Assembly (NCBI RefSeq): GCF_019049245.1
Contig: NZ_JAGMUK010000015.1
Span: 52,749 to 116,748, forward strand
Reading direction: 5' to 3'
Length of the DNA stretch: 64,000 nucleotides
Source of the DNA: Streptomyces sp. AC555_RSS877
Lineage (GTDB): Bacteria; Actinomycetota; Actinomycetes; Streptomycetales; Streptomycetaceae
A program made the position numbers and the translations under genes. Shown one piece after another: positions 47,704-58,206 of the stretch. Under the pieces are notes generated by a model that was not told the origin of the DNA, did not search any database, and saw only the letters and a list, made by a program, of their open reading frames with translations. Numbering within the stretch: position 1 is the stretch's first letter; each line of letters starts with the position of its first letter.

Positions 47704-48659
47704 ATGTGAACGAGCACGACGTGCAACAAGGCCAAGCCGGAGACGGAGCACAAGTGAGTACGGGCACGCCCAACGAGACGGCCGCGGTCCCGGACGCGGC
47801 CATCCCCGAGCTGGTGATCATCTCCGGTATGTCCGGGGCCGGTCGCTCCACGGCCGCCAAGTGTCTGGAGGACCTCGGCTGGTTCGTCGTCGACAACCTG
47901 CCGCCCGCGCTGATCCCCACCATGGTGGAGCTCGGCGCCCGCTCCCAGGGCAACGTGGCGCGGATCGCGGTCGTCGTCGACGTACGCGGCCGCCGTTTCT
48001 TCGACAACCTCCGAGAGTCCCTGGCCGACCTCGACAGCAGGCAGGTCACCCGGCGGATCGTCTTCCTGGAGTCCTCCGACGACGCCCTGGTGCGCCGTTT
48101 CGAGTCGGTGCGCCGCCCGCACCCCCTCCAGGGCGACGGCCGCATCGTCGACGGCATCGCCGCCGAGCGGGAGCTGCTGCGCGAGCTGCGCGGCGACGCC
48201 GACCTGGTGATCGACACCTCCAGCCTGAACGTGCACGAGCTGCGCGCCAAGATGGACGCCCAGTTCGCGGGCGAGGAGGAGCCCGAGCTGCGGGCCACCG
48301 TCATGTCCTTCGGCTTCAAGTACGGCCTCCCGGTCGACGCCGACCTGGTCGCGGACATGCGCTTCCTGCCCAACCCGCACTGGGTCCCGGAGCTGCGCCC
48401 CTTCACCGGCCTCAACGAGGAGGTCGCCGCGTACATCTTCAACCAGCCCGGTGCCAAGGAGTTCCTCGACCGGTACGCCGAACTGCTCAGGCTCATCGCG
48501 GCCGGCTACCGCCGTGAGGGCAAGCGGTACGTGACCATCGCCATCGGCTGCACCGGTGGCAAGCACCGATCGGTCGCGACCTCGGAGAAGCTGGCCGCGC
48601 GCCTCGCGGCCGAGGGCGTGGAGACGGTGGTCGTGCACCGGGACATGGGACGGGAATGA
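47700..48659 (+). CDS. rapZ: RapZ/YvcJ-family nucleotide-binding protein
   Basis: 319 residues, ATG overlaps the uvrC stop (ATGA). N-terminal P-loop reads [20 protein letters not shown]; the usual Lys of Walker A is Arg here. Then [18 protein letters not shown], and the C-terminal domain has [26 protein letters not shown] sequence and [18 protein letters not shown]. In E. coli RapZ adapts RNase E to GlmZ; in Gram-positives YvcJ binds GTP and affects competence. The operon with yvcK and whiA is conserved in Gram-positive bacteria. An N-terminal acidic/Gln-rich extension of ~35 residues precedes the domain. Confidence 0.95.
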   Translation: MNVNEHDVQQGQAGDGAQVSTGTPNETAAVPDAAIPELVIISGMSGAGRSTAAKCLEDLGWFVVDNLPPALIPTMVELGARSQGNVARIAVVVDVRGRRFFDNLRESLADLDSRQVTRRIVFLESSDDALVRRFESVRRPHPLQGDGRIVDGIAAERELLRELRGDADLVIDTSSLNVHELRAKMDAQFAGEEEPELRATVMSFGFKYGLPVDADLVADMRFLPNPHWVPELRPFTGLNEEVAAYIFNQPGAKEFLDRYAELLRLIAAGYRREGKRYVTIAIGCTGGKHRSVATSEKLAARLAAEGVETVVVHRDMGRE

Positions 48660-49723
48660 CGGGACGTACTCCCCGGCTGAGCAAACTGCGCCGGGCCGTG
48701 CCCGAGGGCCGCGCGAGCCGGCCCGTCGAGGCCCGTGGCGCCAAACCGCGCCGCCGTGGCGCCCAGCCCAAGGTGGTCGCCCTCGGCGGCGGCATGGGCC
48801 TGTCCGCCTCGCTGGCCGCCCTGCGCCGGATCACCGGTGACCTCACCGCCGTCGTCACCGTGGCCGACGACGGCGGCTCCAGCGGACGCCTGCGCGACGA
48901 ACTGGGCGTGCTGCCGCCCGGCGACCTGCGCAAGGCCCTGGCCGCGCTGTGCGGCGACGACGAGTGGGGCCAGACCTGGGCCCGGGTCATCCAGCACCGC
49001 TTCCAGTCCAAGGGCGACCTGCACGAACACGCGGTCGGCAATCTGCTGATCGTCGCCCTGTGGGAGCAGCTCGGCGACCACGTCCAGGCCCTCGACCTGG
49101 TCGGCAGACTCCTGGGCGCGCACGGGCGCGTGCTGCCCATGTCCGCCGTACCGCTGGAGCTCCAGGCCCTGGTCAAGGGCCACGACCCGGACCGGCCCGA
49201 CGACATCGACACCGTGCGGGGACAGGCGACCGTCGCGCTCACGCCCGGCGAGGTGCAGTCCGTGCACGTGGTGCCGCACGACCCGCCCGCGGTGCCGGAG
49301 GCGGTGGCGGCCGTCCTCGACGCGGACTGGGTGGTCCTCGGCCCCGGCTCCTGGTTCTCCTCGGTGATCCCGCACCTGCTCGTGCCCGATCTCCTGGACG
49401 CGGTCACCCAGACGAAGGCCCGCCGGGTGCTCTCCTTGAACCTCGCCCCGCAGCCGGGAGAAACCGATGGCTTCTCCCCGCAGCGTCATTTGGAGGTTTT
49501 GGGACGACACGCCCCTAAACTCGCCCTGGACGTGGTGCTGGCCGACGAGGCCGCCGTGCCCGACCGCGAAATGCTCACCGAGGCCGCCAAGCGGCTCGGT
49601 GCCGCGGTCGAGCTGGCCCCGGTCGCCCGGAGTGACGGAACTCCTCGGCACGACCCGGAGCTGTTGGCCGCCGCGTACGACCGTATTTTTCGGATGCATG
49701 GAAGGATCGGCCCATGGCGATGA
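48656..49723 (+). CDS. yvcK: YvcK/CofD-like protein
   Basis: 355 residues, ATG overlaps the rapZ stop. The glycine-rich [13 protein letters not shown] and [18 protein letters not shown] motifs are diagnostic, with [14 protein letters not shown] following and [14 protein letters not shown] later. In B. subtilis and mycobacteria (CuvA) YvcK binds UDP-sugars and supports cell-wall synthesis on gluconeogenic carbon. An Arg-rich N-terminal ~38 residues precedes the domain. Overlaps whiA by 10 nt. Confidence 0.95.
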   Translation: MTGRTPRLSKLRRAVPEGRASRPVEARGAKPRRRGAQPKVVALGGGMGLSASLAALRRITGDLTAVVTVADDGGSSGRLRDELGVLPPGDLRKALAALCGDDEWGQTWARVIQHRFQSKGDLHEHAVGNLLIVALWEQLGDHVQALDLVGRLLGAHGRVLPMSAVPLELQALVKGHDPDRPDDIDTVRGQATVALTPGEVQSVHVVPHDPPAVPEAVAAVLDADWVVLGPGSWFSSVIPHLLVPDLLDAVTQTKARRVLSLNLAPQPGETDGFSPQRHLEVLGRHAPKLALDVVLADEAAVPDREMLTEAAKRLGAAVELAPVARSDGTPRHDPELLAAAYDRIFRMHGRIGPWR

Positions 49724-50703
49724 CGGCAGCGGTGAAGGACGAGATTTCCCGGCTCCCCGTCACCCGTACCTGCTGCAGGAAGGCGGAGGTCTCCGCCGTG
49801 CTGCGGTTCGCCGGCGGCCTCCACCTGGTGAGCGGGCGCATCGTGATCGAGGCGGAGCTGGACACCGCCATGGCGGCCCGCCGTCTCAAGCGGGACATCC
49901 TGGAGATCTTCGGCCACAGCTCCGAACTGATCGTGATGGCGCCCGGCGGACTGCGGCGCGGCTCGCGCTACGTCGTGCGGGTGGTCGCCGGCGGTGATCA
50001 GCTGGCCCGGCAGACCGGCCTGGTCGACGGCCGGGGCCGCCCGATCCGCGGCCTGCCCCCGCAGGTCGTCTCCGGCGCCACCTGTGACGCGGAGGCGGCC
50101 TGGCGCGGAGCCTTCCTTGCGCACGGCTCGCTCACCGAGCCGGGCCGCTCCTCCTCGCTGGAGGTGACGTGCCCCGGCCCGGAGGCCGCGCTCGCCCTGG
50201 TCGGAGCCGCCCGCCGCCTGTCGATCGCCGCGAAGGCCCGCGAGGTGCGAGGAGTGGACCGGGTCGTCGTCCGTGACGGTGACGCGATCGGCGCCCTGCT
50301 GACCCGGCTCGGCGCCCACGAGTCGGTGCTGGCCTGGGAGGAGCGCCGGATGCGCCGCGAGGTGCGTGCCACGGCGAACCGTCTCGCCAACTTCGACGAC
50401 GCCAACCTGCGCCGCTCCGCGCGCGCGGCCGTCGCCGCCGGCGCCCGTGTCCAGCGTGCCCTGGAAATCCTCGCCGACGACGTGCCCGAGCACCTCGCCG
50501 CCGCCGGCCGGCTGCGCATGGACCACAAGCAGGCCTCGTTGGAGGAGCTGGGGGCGCTCGCCGACCCGCCGCTGACCAAGGACGCAGTGGCCGGCCGGAT
50601 CCGCCGCCTGCTGGCGATGGCCGACAAGCGGGCCCAGGACCTCGGCATCCCCGGCACGGAGTCCAGCATCACCGAGGAGATGGCGGACAACCTCGTGGGG
50701 TGA
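49714..50703 (+). CDS. whiA: Sporulation regulator WhiA
   Basis: 329 residues. The N-terminal part is a LAGLIDADG homing-endonuclease-like fold lacking nuclease residues ([36 protein letters not shown]), and the C-terminal ~90 residues hold a sigma-like HTH ([21 protein letters not shown]). WhiA with WhiB triggers sporulation septation and stops aerial growth in Streptomyces. Translationally linked to yvcK (10-nt overlap) and ends at a strong hairpin. Confidence 0.97.
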   Translation: MAMTAAVKDEISRLPVTRTCCRKAEVSAVLRFAGGLHLVSGRIVIEAELDTAMAARRLKRDILEIFGHSSELIVMAPGGLRRGSRYVVRVVAGGDQLARQTGLVDGRGRPIRGLPPQVVSGATCDAEAAWRGAFLAHGSLTEPGRSSSLEVTCPGPEAALALVGAARRLSIAAKAREVRGVDRVVVRDGDAIGALLTRLGAHESVLAWEERRMRREVRATANRLANFDDANLRRSARAAVAAGARVQRALEILADDVPEHLAAAGRLRMDHKQASLEELGALADPPLTKDAVAGRIRRLLAMADKRAQDLGIPGTESSITEEMADNLVG

Positions 50704-50722
50704 CGTGCGCGGTATGTTCAAC

Positions 50723-50763
50723 ACGCCGGTGCCGACGCCCACTTGGGTGATCGGCACCGGCGT
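50723..50763 (+). terminator. Hairpin after whiA
   Basis: Perfect 13-bp stem (50723-50735 with 50751-50763), 15-nt loop, followed by TTGCGTGT. Ends the uvrC-whiA operon. Confidence 0.85.
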
Positions 50764-50856
50764 TTGCGTGTCGTTGAGGCACCCTTGACTGGATCATGGA
50801 CTGACATGAGCCTGGCATCTGTTCGCCGACGTGGCGAACCACTGCTAGGGGGGTTC

Positions 50857-53808
50857 ATGAGACGAAAAGCGAGACCGATCCTCGCTGTTGGCGCGCTCCT
50901 GCTGGGCGGTGCGGGAATCGCACCCATCGCCCAGGCCGCAGGGAGCGAAGGCTCTCCCGATCCGAACGAGGTCAAGGTCTTCCGCGCCGACGTCACGCAG
51001 AAGCAGGTACCCCTGCTGCTGGCGGCCGGCCAGGACGGCCACGAACTGAGTGAAGTGGTACCCGAGAAGGGCGAGGCCACGGTCGAGGTCTACCTCACCG
51101 ACCAGCAGGCCGAGAAGCTCGAGGACCAGGGTGTCGGCCTCACCGAGCACAAGCTGTCCGCCAAGGCGGAGAACCATGTCGAGGCCGCCGCCGAGGGCGT
51201 GTTCCGCCCGTACAGCGGAAAGGGCGGCCTGAAGGAGGAGATCGTCAGGGCCGGCCAGGAGAACCCCGACCTCACCAAGGTCGTCTCCATCGGCAGGACG
51301 GTCAACGGCCAGGACATCCTGGCCCTGAAGATGACCAAGGGCGCCAAGAAGGCGAAGGACGGCTCCAAGCCGTCCGTCCTGTACCTGTCCAACCAGCACG
51401 CGCGCGAGTGGATCACGCCGGAGATGACCCGCCGGCTGATGCACCACTACCTGGACGGCTACAAGACGGACAAGAAGATCAAGAAGCTCGTCGACTCGAC
51501 CGAGCTGTGGTTCGTCCTGTCGGCCAACCCCGACGGCTACGACTACACCTTCCAGAACTCCGACAACCGTCTGTGGCGCAAGAACCTGCGCGACAACAAC
51601 GGCGACGGGGCCATCACCACCGGCGACGGCGTCGACCTGAATCGCAACTTCGCCTACAAGTGGGGCTACGACGACGAGGGTTCGTCCCCCAACCCCACCA
51701 GCCAGACCTACCGCGGCGCCGCCCCGGGCTCCGAGCCCGAGACCCAGGCCCTGGACGCCTTCCAGAAGCGGATCGGCTTCACGTACGGCATCAACTACCA
51801 CTCCGCCGCACAGCTCCTCCTCTACGGAGTCGGCTGGCAGGTCGCCACCTCCACCCCGGACGACGTGCTCTACGAGGCGCTCGCCGGCACCCCGGAGAAC
51901 CCCGCGATCCCCGGCTACCACCCGCAGGTCTCCTCGGAGCTGTACACCACCAACGGCGAGGCCGACGGCCACGCGGCCAACGTCAACGGCATGGCGATGT
52001 TCACCCCCGAGATGTCGACCTGTCAGACCGTCTCGGACCTCGATCCGAACGACGCCTGGAACGCGAAAGACTGCCAGTCGGTCTTCAACTTCCCCGACGA
52101 CGAAAAGCTGATCCAGCAGGAGTTCGCCAAGAACATCCCGTTCGCGCTCTCCCTGGCCGAGACCGCCGCCAAGCCCGACCAGCCGAAGTCCGCGGCCGGC
52201 CTGAGCGCCGCCGACTTCACTCCGGCCACCTTCCCGACGTCGTACTCGCGCGGAGCGGACCAGGAGATCTCGGTCGTCGTACGGAAGTCCGTGCGCGACA
52301 AGGAGCTCAAGTACCGCGTCAACGGCGGCCGTACGTGGGACATGGCGCTCAAGGCCTGGAAGGGCGGCGAGACGTACGGCGGTGAGGACAACATCTACTT
52401 CGACGAATACCGGGCCAAGGTCAAGGACGGCGAGCCCGGCGACAAGGTCGAGGTGTGGTTCACCGGCGAGACGAAGAGCGGGAAGGCCGTCTCCAGCGAG
52501 CGCTTCACCTACACCGTCGCCGAACGCTCCAGGGCGGACACGCTCGTGGTCGCCGAGGAGGGCGCGGCCGCCACGCAGGCGCAGACCTACGTCGACGCGC
52601 TGAAGGCCAACGGCCACAAGGCGCTCGTGTGGGACGTCGCCACCCAGGGCGCGCCCGACGCACTCGGCGTGCTGAGCCACTTCGACACCGTCGTCCACTA
52701 CACCGGCGCCAGCACCCCGGGCGTCGCCACCCAGCTGCAGCTGCGTGCCTTCCTGAACGAGGGCGGCAAGCTGGTCGAGGCGGGCGAGCTGGCCGGCGGC
52801 AGCGTCGACCTCGGCGGTGGCACCCTGTCGAACGACTTCAGCCAGTACTACCTGGGCGCCTACACGCGTACGTCGACCCCCGGGGCCACCGGCTTCACCG
52901 GCTCCGGCAGGCTCGGCGGCTTCACCGGCGCGCTCGGCCCCGCGGCCGGCAACCCGCTGGACCGGGCCGGGACGTACAGCGTGACGTCCGACGAGCTGCC
53001 TGCGGACACCTATCCGCAGTTCGCGAGTGCGGGCGCGGGTCAGTTCGCCGGGACGGCCAACCCGTACGGGCCGTACGCGGGCTCCTCCATGGCCGCCGCC
53101 GTCCACACCGACGACGCCTACAAGCGGCTCACCCGGACCGTCGACCTCACCGGGGTGAGCGCGGCCGACGCGCCCACCCTGCGCACCCGGCTGCTGTGGG
53201 ACACCGAGCCCGGCTACGACAACGTGCTGGTCGAGGCCCACACCACCGGGGCCGACGACTGGACCACGCTCCCGGAGGCGGGCGGTGCCACCAGCACCAC
53301 CGTGCCGGCGGAGTGCGAGGCCGGGTACTACGTGGCCGAGCACCCCCAGCTCAAGCACTACCTGACCGTGGCGTCCGACGCCTGCACCGCGACCGGCACC
53401 ACCGGCGCGTGGAACGCCCTCACCGGCTCCTCCGGCGGCTGGCGGCTGGTGAACTTCGACCTGAGCGCCTACGCCGGCAAGTCGGTCGAGGTCTCGATCA
53501 GCTACGTCACCGACCCGGGCAGCGGCGGCCGCGGCGTCCTCGCCGACGAGGCCTCGCTGGTCGTCGGCGGCACCGCCACCCAGACCGAGGGCTTCGAGAC
53601 GTCGCTGGGCGTCTGGAGCGTGTCCGGACCGCCCGCGGGCAGCCCGGCCGTCCTCAAGGACTGGGCGCGCACCGGGGCGCTCTTCCAGACATACGGAGCA
53701 GTCACCACGGACGACACCGTGCTGCTGGGCTTCGGCCTGGAGCACGTCACCTCGGCGGCCGAGCGGACGACTCTTCTGAGGAAGGCACTCGCGGCCCTCG
53801 AGGGGTGA
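50857..53808 (+). CDS. Secreted M14 zinc carboxypeptidase
   Basis: 983 residues from ATG 50857 (GGGGGG SD; ATG 50806 upstream is weaker). A signal peptide (RRKARPILAVGALLLGGAGI, cleavage after AQA) directs export. The M14 domain spans ~110-470: zinc ligands in SNQHAREWITPEM, Arg/Asn site LNRNFAYKWGYD, third ligand NYHSAAQLLLYG, catalytic Glu in MFTPEMSTC. Residues ~480-570 form a beta-sandwich and the rest a long region resembling immune-inhibitor-type accessory domains (VLVEAHTTGADDWTTLPEA, GWRLVNFDLSAYAGKSVEV). It would trim C-terminal residues from peptides outside the cell. Confidence 0.92.
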   Translation: MRRKARPILAVGALLLGGAGIAPIAQAAGSEGSPDPNEVKVFRADVTQKQVPLLLAAGQDGHELSEVVPEKGEATVEVYLTDQQAEKLEDQGVGLTEHKLSAKAENHVEAAAEGVFRPYSGKGGLKEEIVRAGQENPDLTKVVSIGRTVNGQDILALKMTKGAKKAKDGSKPSVLYLSNQHAREWITPEMTRRLMHHYLDGYKTDKKIKKLVDSTELWFVLSANPDGYDYTFQNSDNRLWRKNLRDNNGDGAITTGDGVDLNRNFAYKWGYDDEGSSPNPTSQTYRGAAPGSEPETQALDAFQKRIGFTYGINYHSAAQLLLYGVGWQVATSTPDDVLYEALAGTPENPAIPGYHPQVSSELYTTNGEADGHAANVNGMAMFTPEMSTCQTVSDLDPNDAWNAKDCQSVFNFPDDEKLIQQEFAKNIPFALSLAETAAKPDQPKSAAGLSAADFTPATFPTSYSRGADQEISVVVRKSVRDKELKYRVNGGRTWDMALKAWKGGETYGGEDNIYFDEYRAKVKDGEPGDKVEVWFTGETKSGKAVSSERFTYTVAERSRADTLVVAEEGAAATQAQTYVDALKANGHKALVWDVATQGAPDALGVLSHFDTVVHYTGASTPGVATQLQLRAFLNEGGKLVEAGELAGGSVDLGGGTLSNDFSQYYLGAYTRTSTPGATGFTGSGRLGGFTGALGPAAGNPLDRAGTYSVTSDELPADTYPQFASAGAGQFAGTANPYGPYAGSSMAAAVHTDDAYKRLTRTVDLTGVSAADAPTLRTRLLWDTEPGYDNVLVEAHTTGADDWTTLPEAGGATSTTVPAECEAGYYVAEHPQLKHYLTVASDACTATGTTGAWNALTGSSGGWRLVNFDLSAYAGKSVEVSISYVTDPGSGGRGVLADEASLVVGGTATQTEGFETSLGVWSVSGPPAGSPAVLKDWARTGALFQTYGAVTTDDTVLLGFGLEHVTSAAERTTLLRKALAALEG

Positions 53809-53873
53809 ACCCGCCCGGTCAACCGCATGTGATCCTTCGTGATCAGATCGGGTGATCCGGACTTCGGGCGGGG

Positions 53874-53905
53874 CGGTCCGTACCCCTACTGGCGGGTACG
53901 GACCG
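53874..53905 (+). terminator. Hairpin after the carboxypeptidase gene
   Basis: Perfect 12-bp stem (53874-53885 with 53894-53905), 8-nt loop. Confidence 0.8.
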
Positions 53906-53958
53906 CACTGCCGTGTATGGGCCATCTCGATGTCACCCCGCAGGGCTCAGGGGGGTAG

Positions 53959-55044
<1,086 letters not shown>

Positions 55045-55075
55045 TCAACAGAGCAGGCACCTTGATGTGAGAGCA

Positions 55076-55111
55076 GGGCTCGGGCAGCGCAGGGACGCGC
55101 TGCCCGAGCCC
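55076..55111 (+). terminator. Strong hairpin between gap and pgk
   Basis: Perfect 15-bp stem (55076-55090 with 55097-55111) and 6-nt loop, 31 bp after the gap stop; no T-tract. Confidence 0.88.
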
Positions 55112-55178
55112 TGACTCACGTGCAGACCAGCCCTCTTACGATCATGAGCATCACGAGCCCTCCTCAGGAGTTCCCTCA

Positions 55179-56390
55179 ATGAAGACGATCGACGAACTTC
55201 TCGCCGAAGGCGTCGCGGGCCGACGGGTCTTCGTCCGCGCCGACCTGAACGTGCCGCTCGACGGCACCACGATCACCGACGACGGCCGCATCCGCGCCGT
55301 CCTGCCCACCGTCAAGGCCCTCGCCGAGGCGGGCGCCCGGGTGGTCGTCGCCTCGCACCTGGGCCGCCCCAAGGGCGCCCCGGACCCGGCGTTCTCGCTC
55401 GGGCCGGCCGCCGCGCGTCTGGGCGAACTCCTCGGCGCCGAGGTGGCCTTCGCGACCGACACGGTCGGCGAGTCCGCCACGTCGACCGTCGCCGGCCTCG
55501 CCGACGGCCAGGTCGCCGTCATCGAGAACCTGCGCTTCAACGCCGGCGAGACGAGCAAGGACGACGCCGAACGCGGCGCCTTCGCCGACCAGCTCGCCGC
55601 CCTCGCGGACGTGTACGTGGGCGACGGCTTCGGCGCCGTGCACCGCAAGCACGCCTCGGTCTTCGACCTCCCGGCCCGTCTGCCGCACGCGGCCGGCTAC
55701 CTCATCGCCACCGAGGTCGGCGTTCTGAAGAAGCTCACCGAGGACGTCAAGCGGCCCTACGTCGTGGCCCTCGGCGGTTCCAAGGTCTCCGACAAGCTCG
55801 CCGTCATCGACCAGCTGCTCGGCAAGGCGGACCGCCTCCTCATCGGCGGCGGCATGGTGTTCACCTTCCTCAAGGCCAAGGGCTACGAGGTCGGTGCCTC
55901 CCTCCTCCAGGACGACCAGATCCCGGTCGTCCAGGAGTACATCGAGCGCGCGGAGAAGAACGGCGTCGAGCTGGTCCTCCCCGTCGACGTGCTGACCTCC
56001 ACCGCGTTCCCGGACCTGAAGACCAAGGCGCCGGCGAACCCCGACACCGTCGCCGCGGACGCCATCCCCGCCGACCAGCTGGGCCTGGACATCGGCCCGG
56101 AGACCCGCAAGCTGTACGCCTCGAAGCTCGCCGACGCCGCCACCGTCTTCTGGAACGGCCCCATGGGCGTCTTCGAGCACCCCGACTACGCCGAGGGCAC
56201 CAAGGCGGTCGCCCAGGCCCTCCTCGACTCCCCGGGCTTCACGGTGGTCGGCGGTGGCGACTCCGCCGCGGCCGTCCGCATCCTGGGCTTCGACGAGAAC
56301 GCATTCGGCCACATCTCGACCGGTGGCGGCGCCTCCCTCGAATATCTCGAGGGCAAGACGCTCCCCGGGCTCGCCGCACTGGAGGACTGA
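55179..56390 (+). CDS. pgk: Phosphoglycerate kinase
   Basis: 403 residues. N-terminal substrate site RRVFVRADLNVPLDG and VVVASHLGRPKG, then LENLRFNAGE, domain hinge PYVVALGGSKVSDKL, and ATP-binding DAATVFWNGPMGVFEHPDYA and VGGGDSAAAVRIL. Makes ATP and 3-phosphoglycerate. RBS AGGAG before ATG 55179. First gene of pgk-tpiA, with tpiA 6 nt downstream. Confidence 0.97.
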   Translation: MKTIDELLAEGVAGRRVFVRADLNVPLDGTTITDDGRIRAVLPTVKALAEAGARVVVASHLGRPKGAPDPAFSLGPAAARLGELLGAEVAFATDTVGESATSTVAGLADGQVAVIENLRFNAGETSKDDAERGAFADQLAALADVYVGDGFGAVHRKHASVFDLPARLPHAAGYLIATEVGVLKKLTEDVKRPYVVALGGSKVSDKLAVIDQLLGKADRLLIGGGMVFTFLKAKGYEVGASLLQDDQIPVVQEYIERAEKNGVELVLPVDVLTSTAFPDLKTKAPANPDTVAADAIPADQLGLDIGPETRKLYASKLADAATVFWNGPMGVFEHPDYAEGTKAVAQALLDSPGFTVVGGGDSAAAVRILGFDENAFGHISTGGGASLEYLEGKTLPGLAALED

Positions 56391-56396
56391 CCCTTA

Positions 56397-57188
56397 ATGG
56401 CTGCATCTATTTCTTCGGGGCGCACGCCGCTGATGGCGGGCAACTGGAAGATGAACCTCAACCACCTCGAGGCCATCGCCCACGTCCAGAAGCTCGCCTT
56501 CGCCCTGGCCGACAAGGACTACGACGCCGTCGAGGTCGCCGTCCTGCCGCCCTTCACCGACCTGCGCTCCGTCCAGACCCTGGTCGACGGCGACAAGCTC
56601 AAGATCAAGTACGGCGCCCAGGACATCTCGGCGCAGGACTCCGGCGCCTACACCGGCGAGATCTCCGGTGCGATGCTGGCCAAGCTGAAGTGCACGTACG
56701 TGGCCATCGGCCACTCCGAGCGCCGCCAGTACCACAACGAGACCGACGAGCTGGTGAACGCCAAGGTCAAGGCCGCCTACAAGCACGGCCTGACCCCGAT
56801 CCTGTGCGTCGGCGAGGAACTGGAGATCCGCGAGGCGGGCAACCACGTCACCCACACCCTCACCCAGGTCGAGGGCGGCCTCAAGGACATCCCGGCCGAG
56901 CAGGCCGAGTCCGTCGTGGTCGCCTACGAGCCCGTGTGGGCCATCGGCACCGGCAAGGTCTGCGGCGCCGAGGACGCCCAGGAGGTCTGCGCGGCCATCC
57001 GTGGCAAGATCGCCGAGCTGTACTCGCAGGAGCTGGCCGACAAGGTCCGCATCCAGTACGGCGGCTCCGTGAAGTCCGGCAACGTCGCCGAGATCATGGC
57101 CCAGGCCGACATCGACGGCGCCCTGGTCGGCGGTGCCTCGCTGGACACGGACGAGTTCGTCAAGATCGCGCGCTTCCGCGACCAGTGA
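56397..57188 (+). CDS. tpiA: Triosephosphate isomerase
   Basis: 263 residues. [13 protein letters not shown] (catalytic Lys), [14 protein letters not shown] (His), [14 protein letters not shown] (Glu) and [11 protein letters not shown] (phosphate loop). Interconverts DHAP and GAP. Its SD (GGAGG) lies inside the end of pgk. secG follows after 95 bp. Confidence 0.97.
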   Translation: MAASISSGRTPLMAGNWKMNLNHLEAIAHVQKLAFALADKDYDAVEVAVLPPFTDLRSVQTLVDGDKLKIKYGAQDISAQDSGAYTGEISGAMLAKLKCTYVAIGHSERRQYHNETDELVNAKVKAAYKHGLTPILCVGEELEIREAGNHVTHTLTQVEGGLKDIPAEQAESVVVAYEPVWAIGTGKVCGAEDAQEVCAAIRGKIAELYSQELADKVRIQYGGSVKSGNVAEIMAQADIDGALVGGASLDTDEFVKIARFRDQ

Positions 57189-57283
57189 GTATGCGGTAGC
57201 GGCGTTCCGTCGTACCCTTGCGGGGTCCAGCGCTCGTTGCTGGACCCCGTCGTCCATCAGAATCCGAGGAAGTTGGTCCAGCC

Positions 57284-57520
57284 GTGGTTATGGGGTTCTC
57301 GATCGCCCTGCTCGTCTTCAGCCTGCTGATGATGCTTCTGGTGCTGATGCACAAGGGCAAGGGTGGCGGCCTCTCCGACATGTTCGGTGGCGGCATGCAG
57401 TCGTCCGTCGGTGGTTCCTCGGTCGCCGAGCGCAACCTCGACCGCATCACCGTGGTGGTCGGTCTGCTCTGGTTCGCGTGCATTGTCGTGCTGGGCCTGC
57501 TGATGAAGGCCAACAACTGA
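57284..57520 (+). CDS. secG: Preprotein translocase subunit SecG
   Basis: 78 residues from GTG 57284 after GAGGAAG; ATG 57290 is a close alternative. Two membrane helices (GFSIALLVFSLLMMLLVLM and ITVVVGLLWFACIVVLGLL) joined by a Gly-rich loop with GKGGGLSDMFGGGMQSS, the SecG pattern. Accessory subunit of the SecYEG channel. The tpiA-secG neighbourhood is common in actinobacteria. Confidence 0.93.
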   Translation: MVMGFSIALLVFSLLMMLLVLMHKGKGGGLSDMFGGGMQSSVGGSSVAERNLDRITVVVGLLWFACIVVLGLLMKANN

Positions 57521-57637
57521 TCAGCGTCGCACACGCAGCACGCCTGTTCCGCACGTAAGGCCCCATGTTCGGTACGCGCACCTGAGCGCGGCCTATCATG
57601 GGGCTTGCGTCTTGTGTGGGAGCTGTAACTCCAACCA

Positions 57638-57666
57638 CTGGACGCGCGTTGGGCCTTACGTAGACT
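57638..57666 (+). promoter_or_regulatory. HrdB-type promoter of rbpA
   Basis: TGGAC at 57639-57643 (-35-like) and TAGACT at 57661-57666 (-10), spaced 17 bp, about 65 bp before the rbpA start. Fit to the housekeeping consensus is fair. Confidence 0.45.
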
Positions 57667-57732
57667 AAGGCGCTCGCAGTGAAGCGAAACGCCGACTCGC
57701 TTTGCGGCACCATCACGCAGGGAGTTACGACC

Positions 57733-58068
57733 GTGGCAAGTGGCAACGCGATCCGAGGAAGCCGGGTCGGGGCGGGGCCGATGGGCGAGGCCGAGCGGGG
57801 CGAGTCCGCGCCGCGTCTGCGCATCTCCTTCTGGTGCTCCAACGGGCACGAGACGCAGCCCAGCTTCGCCAGCGACGCGCAGGTCCCCGAAACCTGGGAC
57901 TGCCCGCGCTGCGGCTTTCCAGCAGGTCAGGACCGGGACAACCCACCGGCCCCACCACGCACCGAGCCCTACAAGACGCACCTCGCCTATGTGAGAGAGC
58001 GGCGCAGCGACGCGGACGGCGAGGCGATCCTCGCCGAGGCGCTCGCCAAACTGCGGGGCGAAATCTAG
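57733..58068 (+). CDS. rbpA: RNA polymerase-binding protein RbpA
   Basis: 111 residues from GTG 57733 (GGGAG upstream). N-terminal flexible part MASGNAIRGSRVGAG-like (starts VASGN), zinc-binding core with WCSNGHETQPSFA and WDCPRCGFPAG, a basic linker, and a C-terminal sigma-interacting helix (RRSDADGEAILAEALAKLR). RbpA binds principal sigma factors HrdB/HrdA and stabilises open complexes; loss gives slow growth and rifampicin sensitivity in Streptomyces. Confidence 0.96.
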   Translation: MASGNAIRGSRVGAGPMGEAERGESAPRLRISFWCSNGHETQPSFASDAQVPETWDCPRCGFPAGQDRDNPPAPPRTEPYKTHLAYVRERRSDADGEAILAEALAKLRGEI

Positions 58069-58206
58069 GAATTGAGAGTCGGCCGGACATTCGCGGATGT
58101 CCGGCCGGACCTGTTCGACGACGCCCTGGGCCGGTTGCCGCGCCGAGGCCGGTTGTCAGTGGTGCCCTCTACGGTTTGCGCACAGGCGAATCGTGAGGGG
58201 GAGGCT

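Noticed and set aside
50845..53925. 1026-codon open frame antisense to the carboxypeptidase
   Set aside because: Same GC-driven artefact; the M14 motifs are on the plus strand.
57618..57650. Sigma-R promoter (GGGAG...GTT) upstream of rbpA
   Set aside because: The spacing is 25 nt, not the 18-19 nt of sigma-R promoters; an HrdB-like pair nearby fits better.
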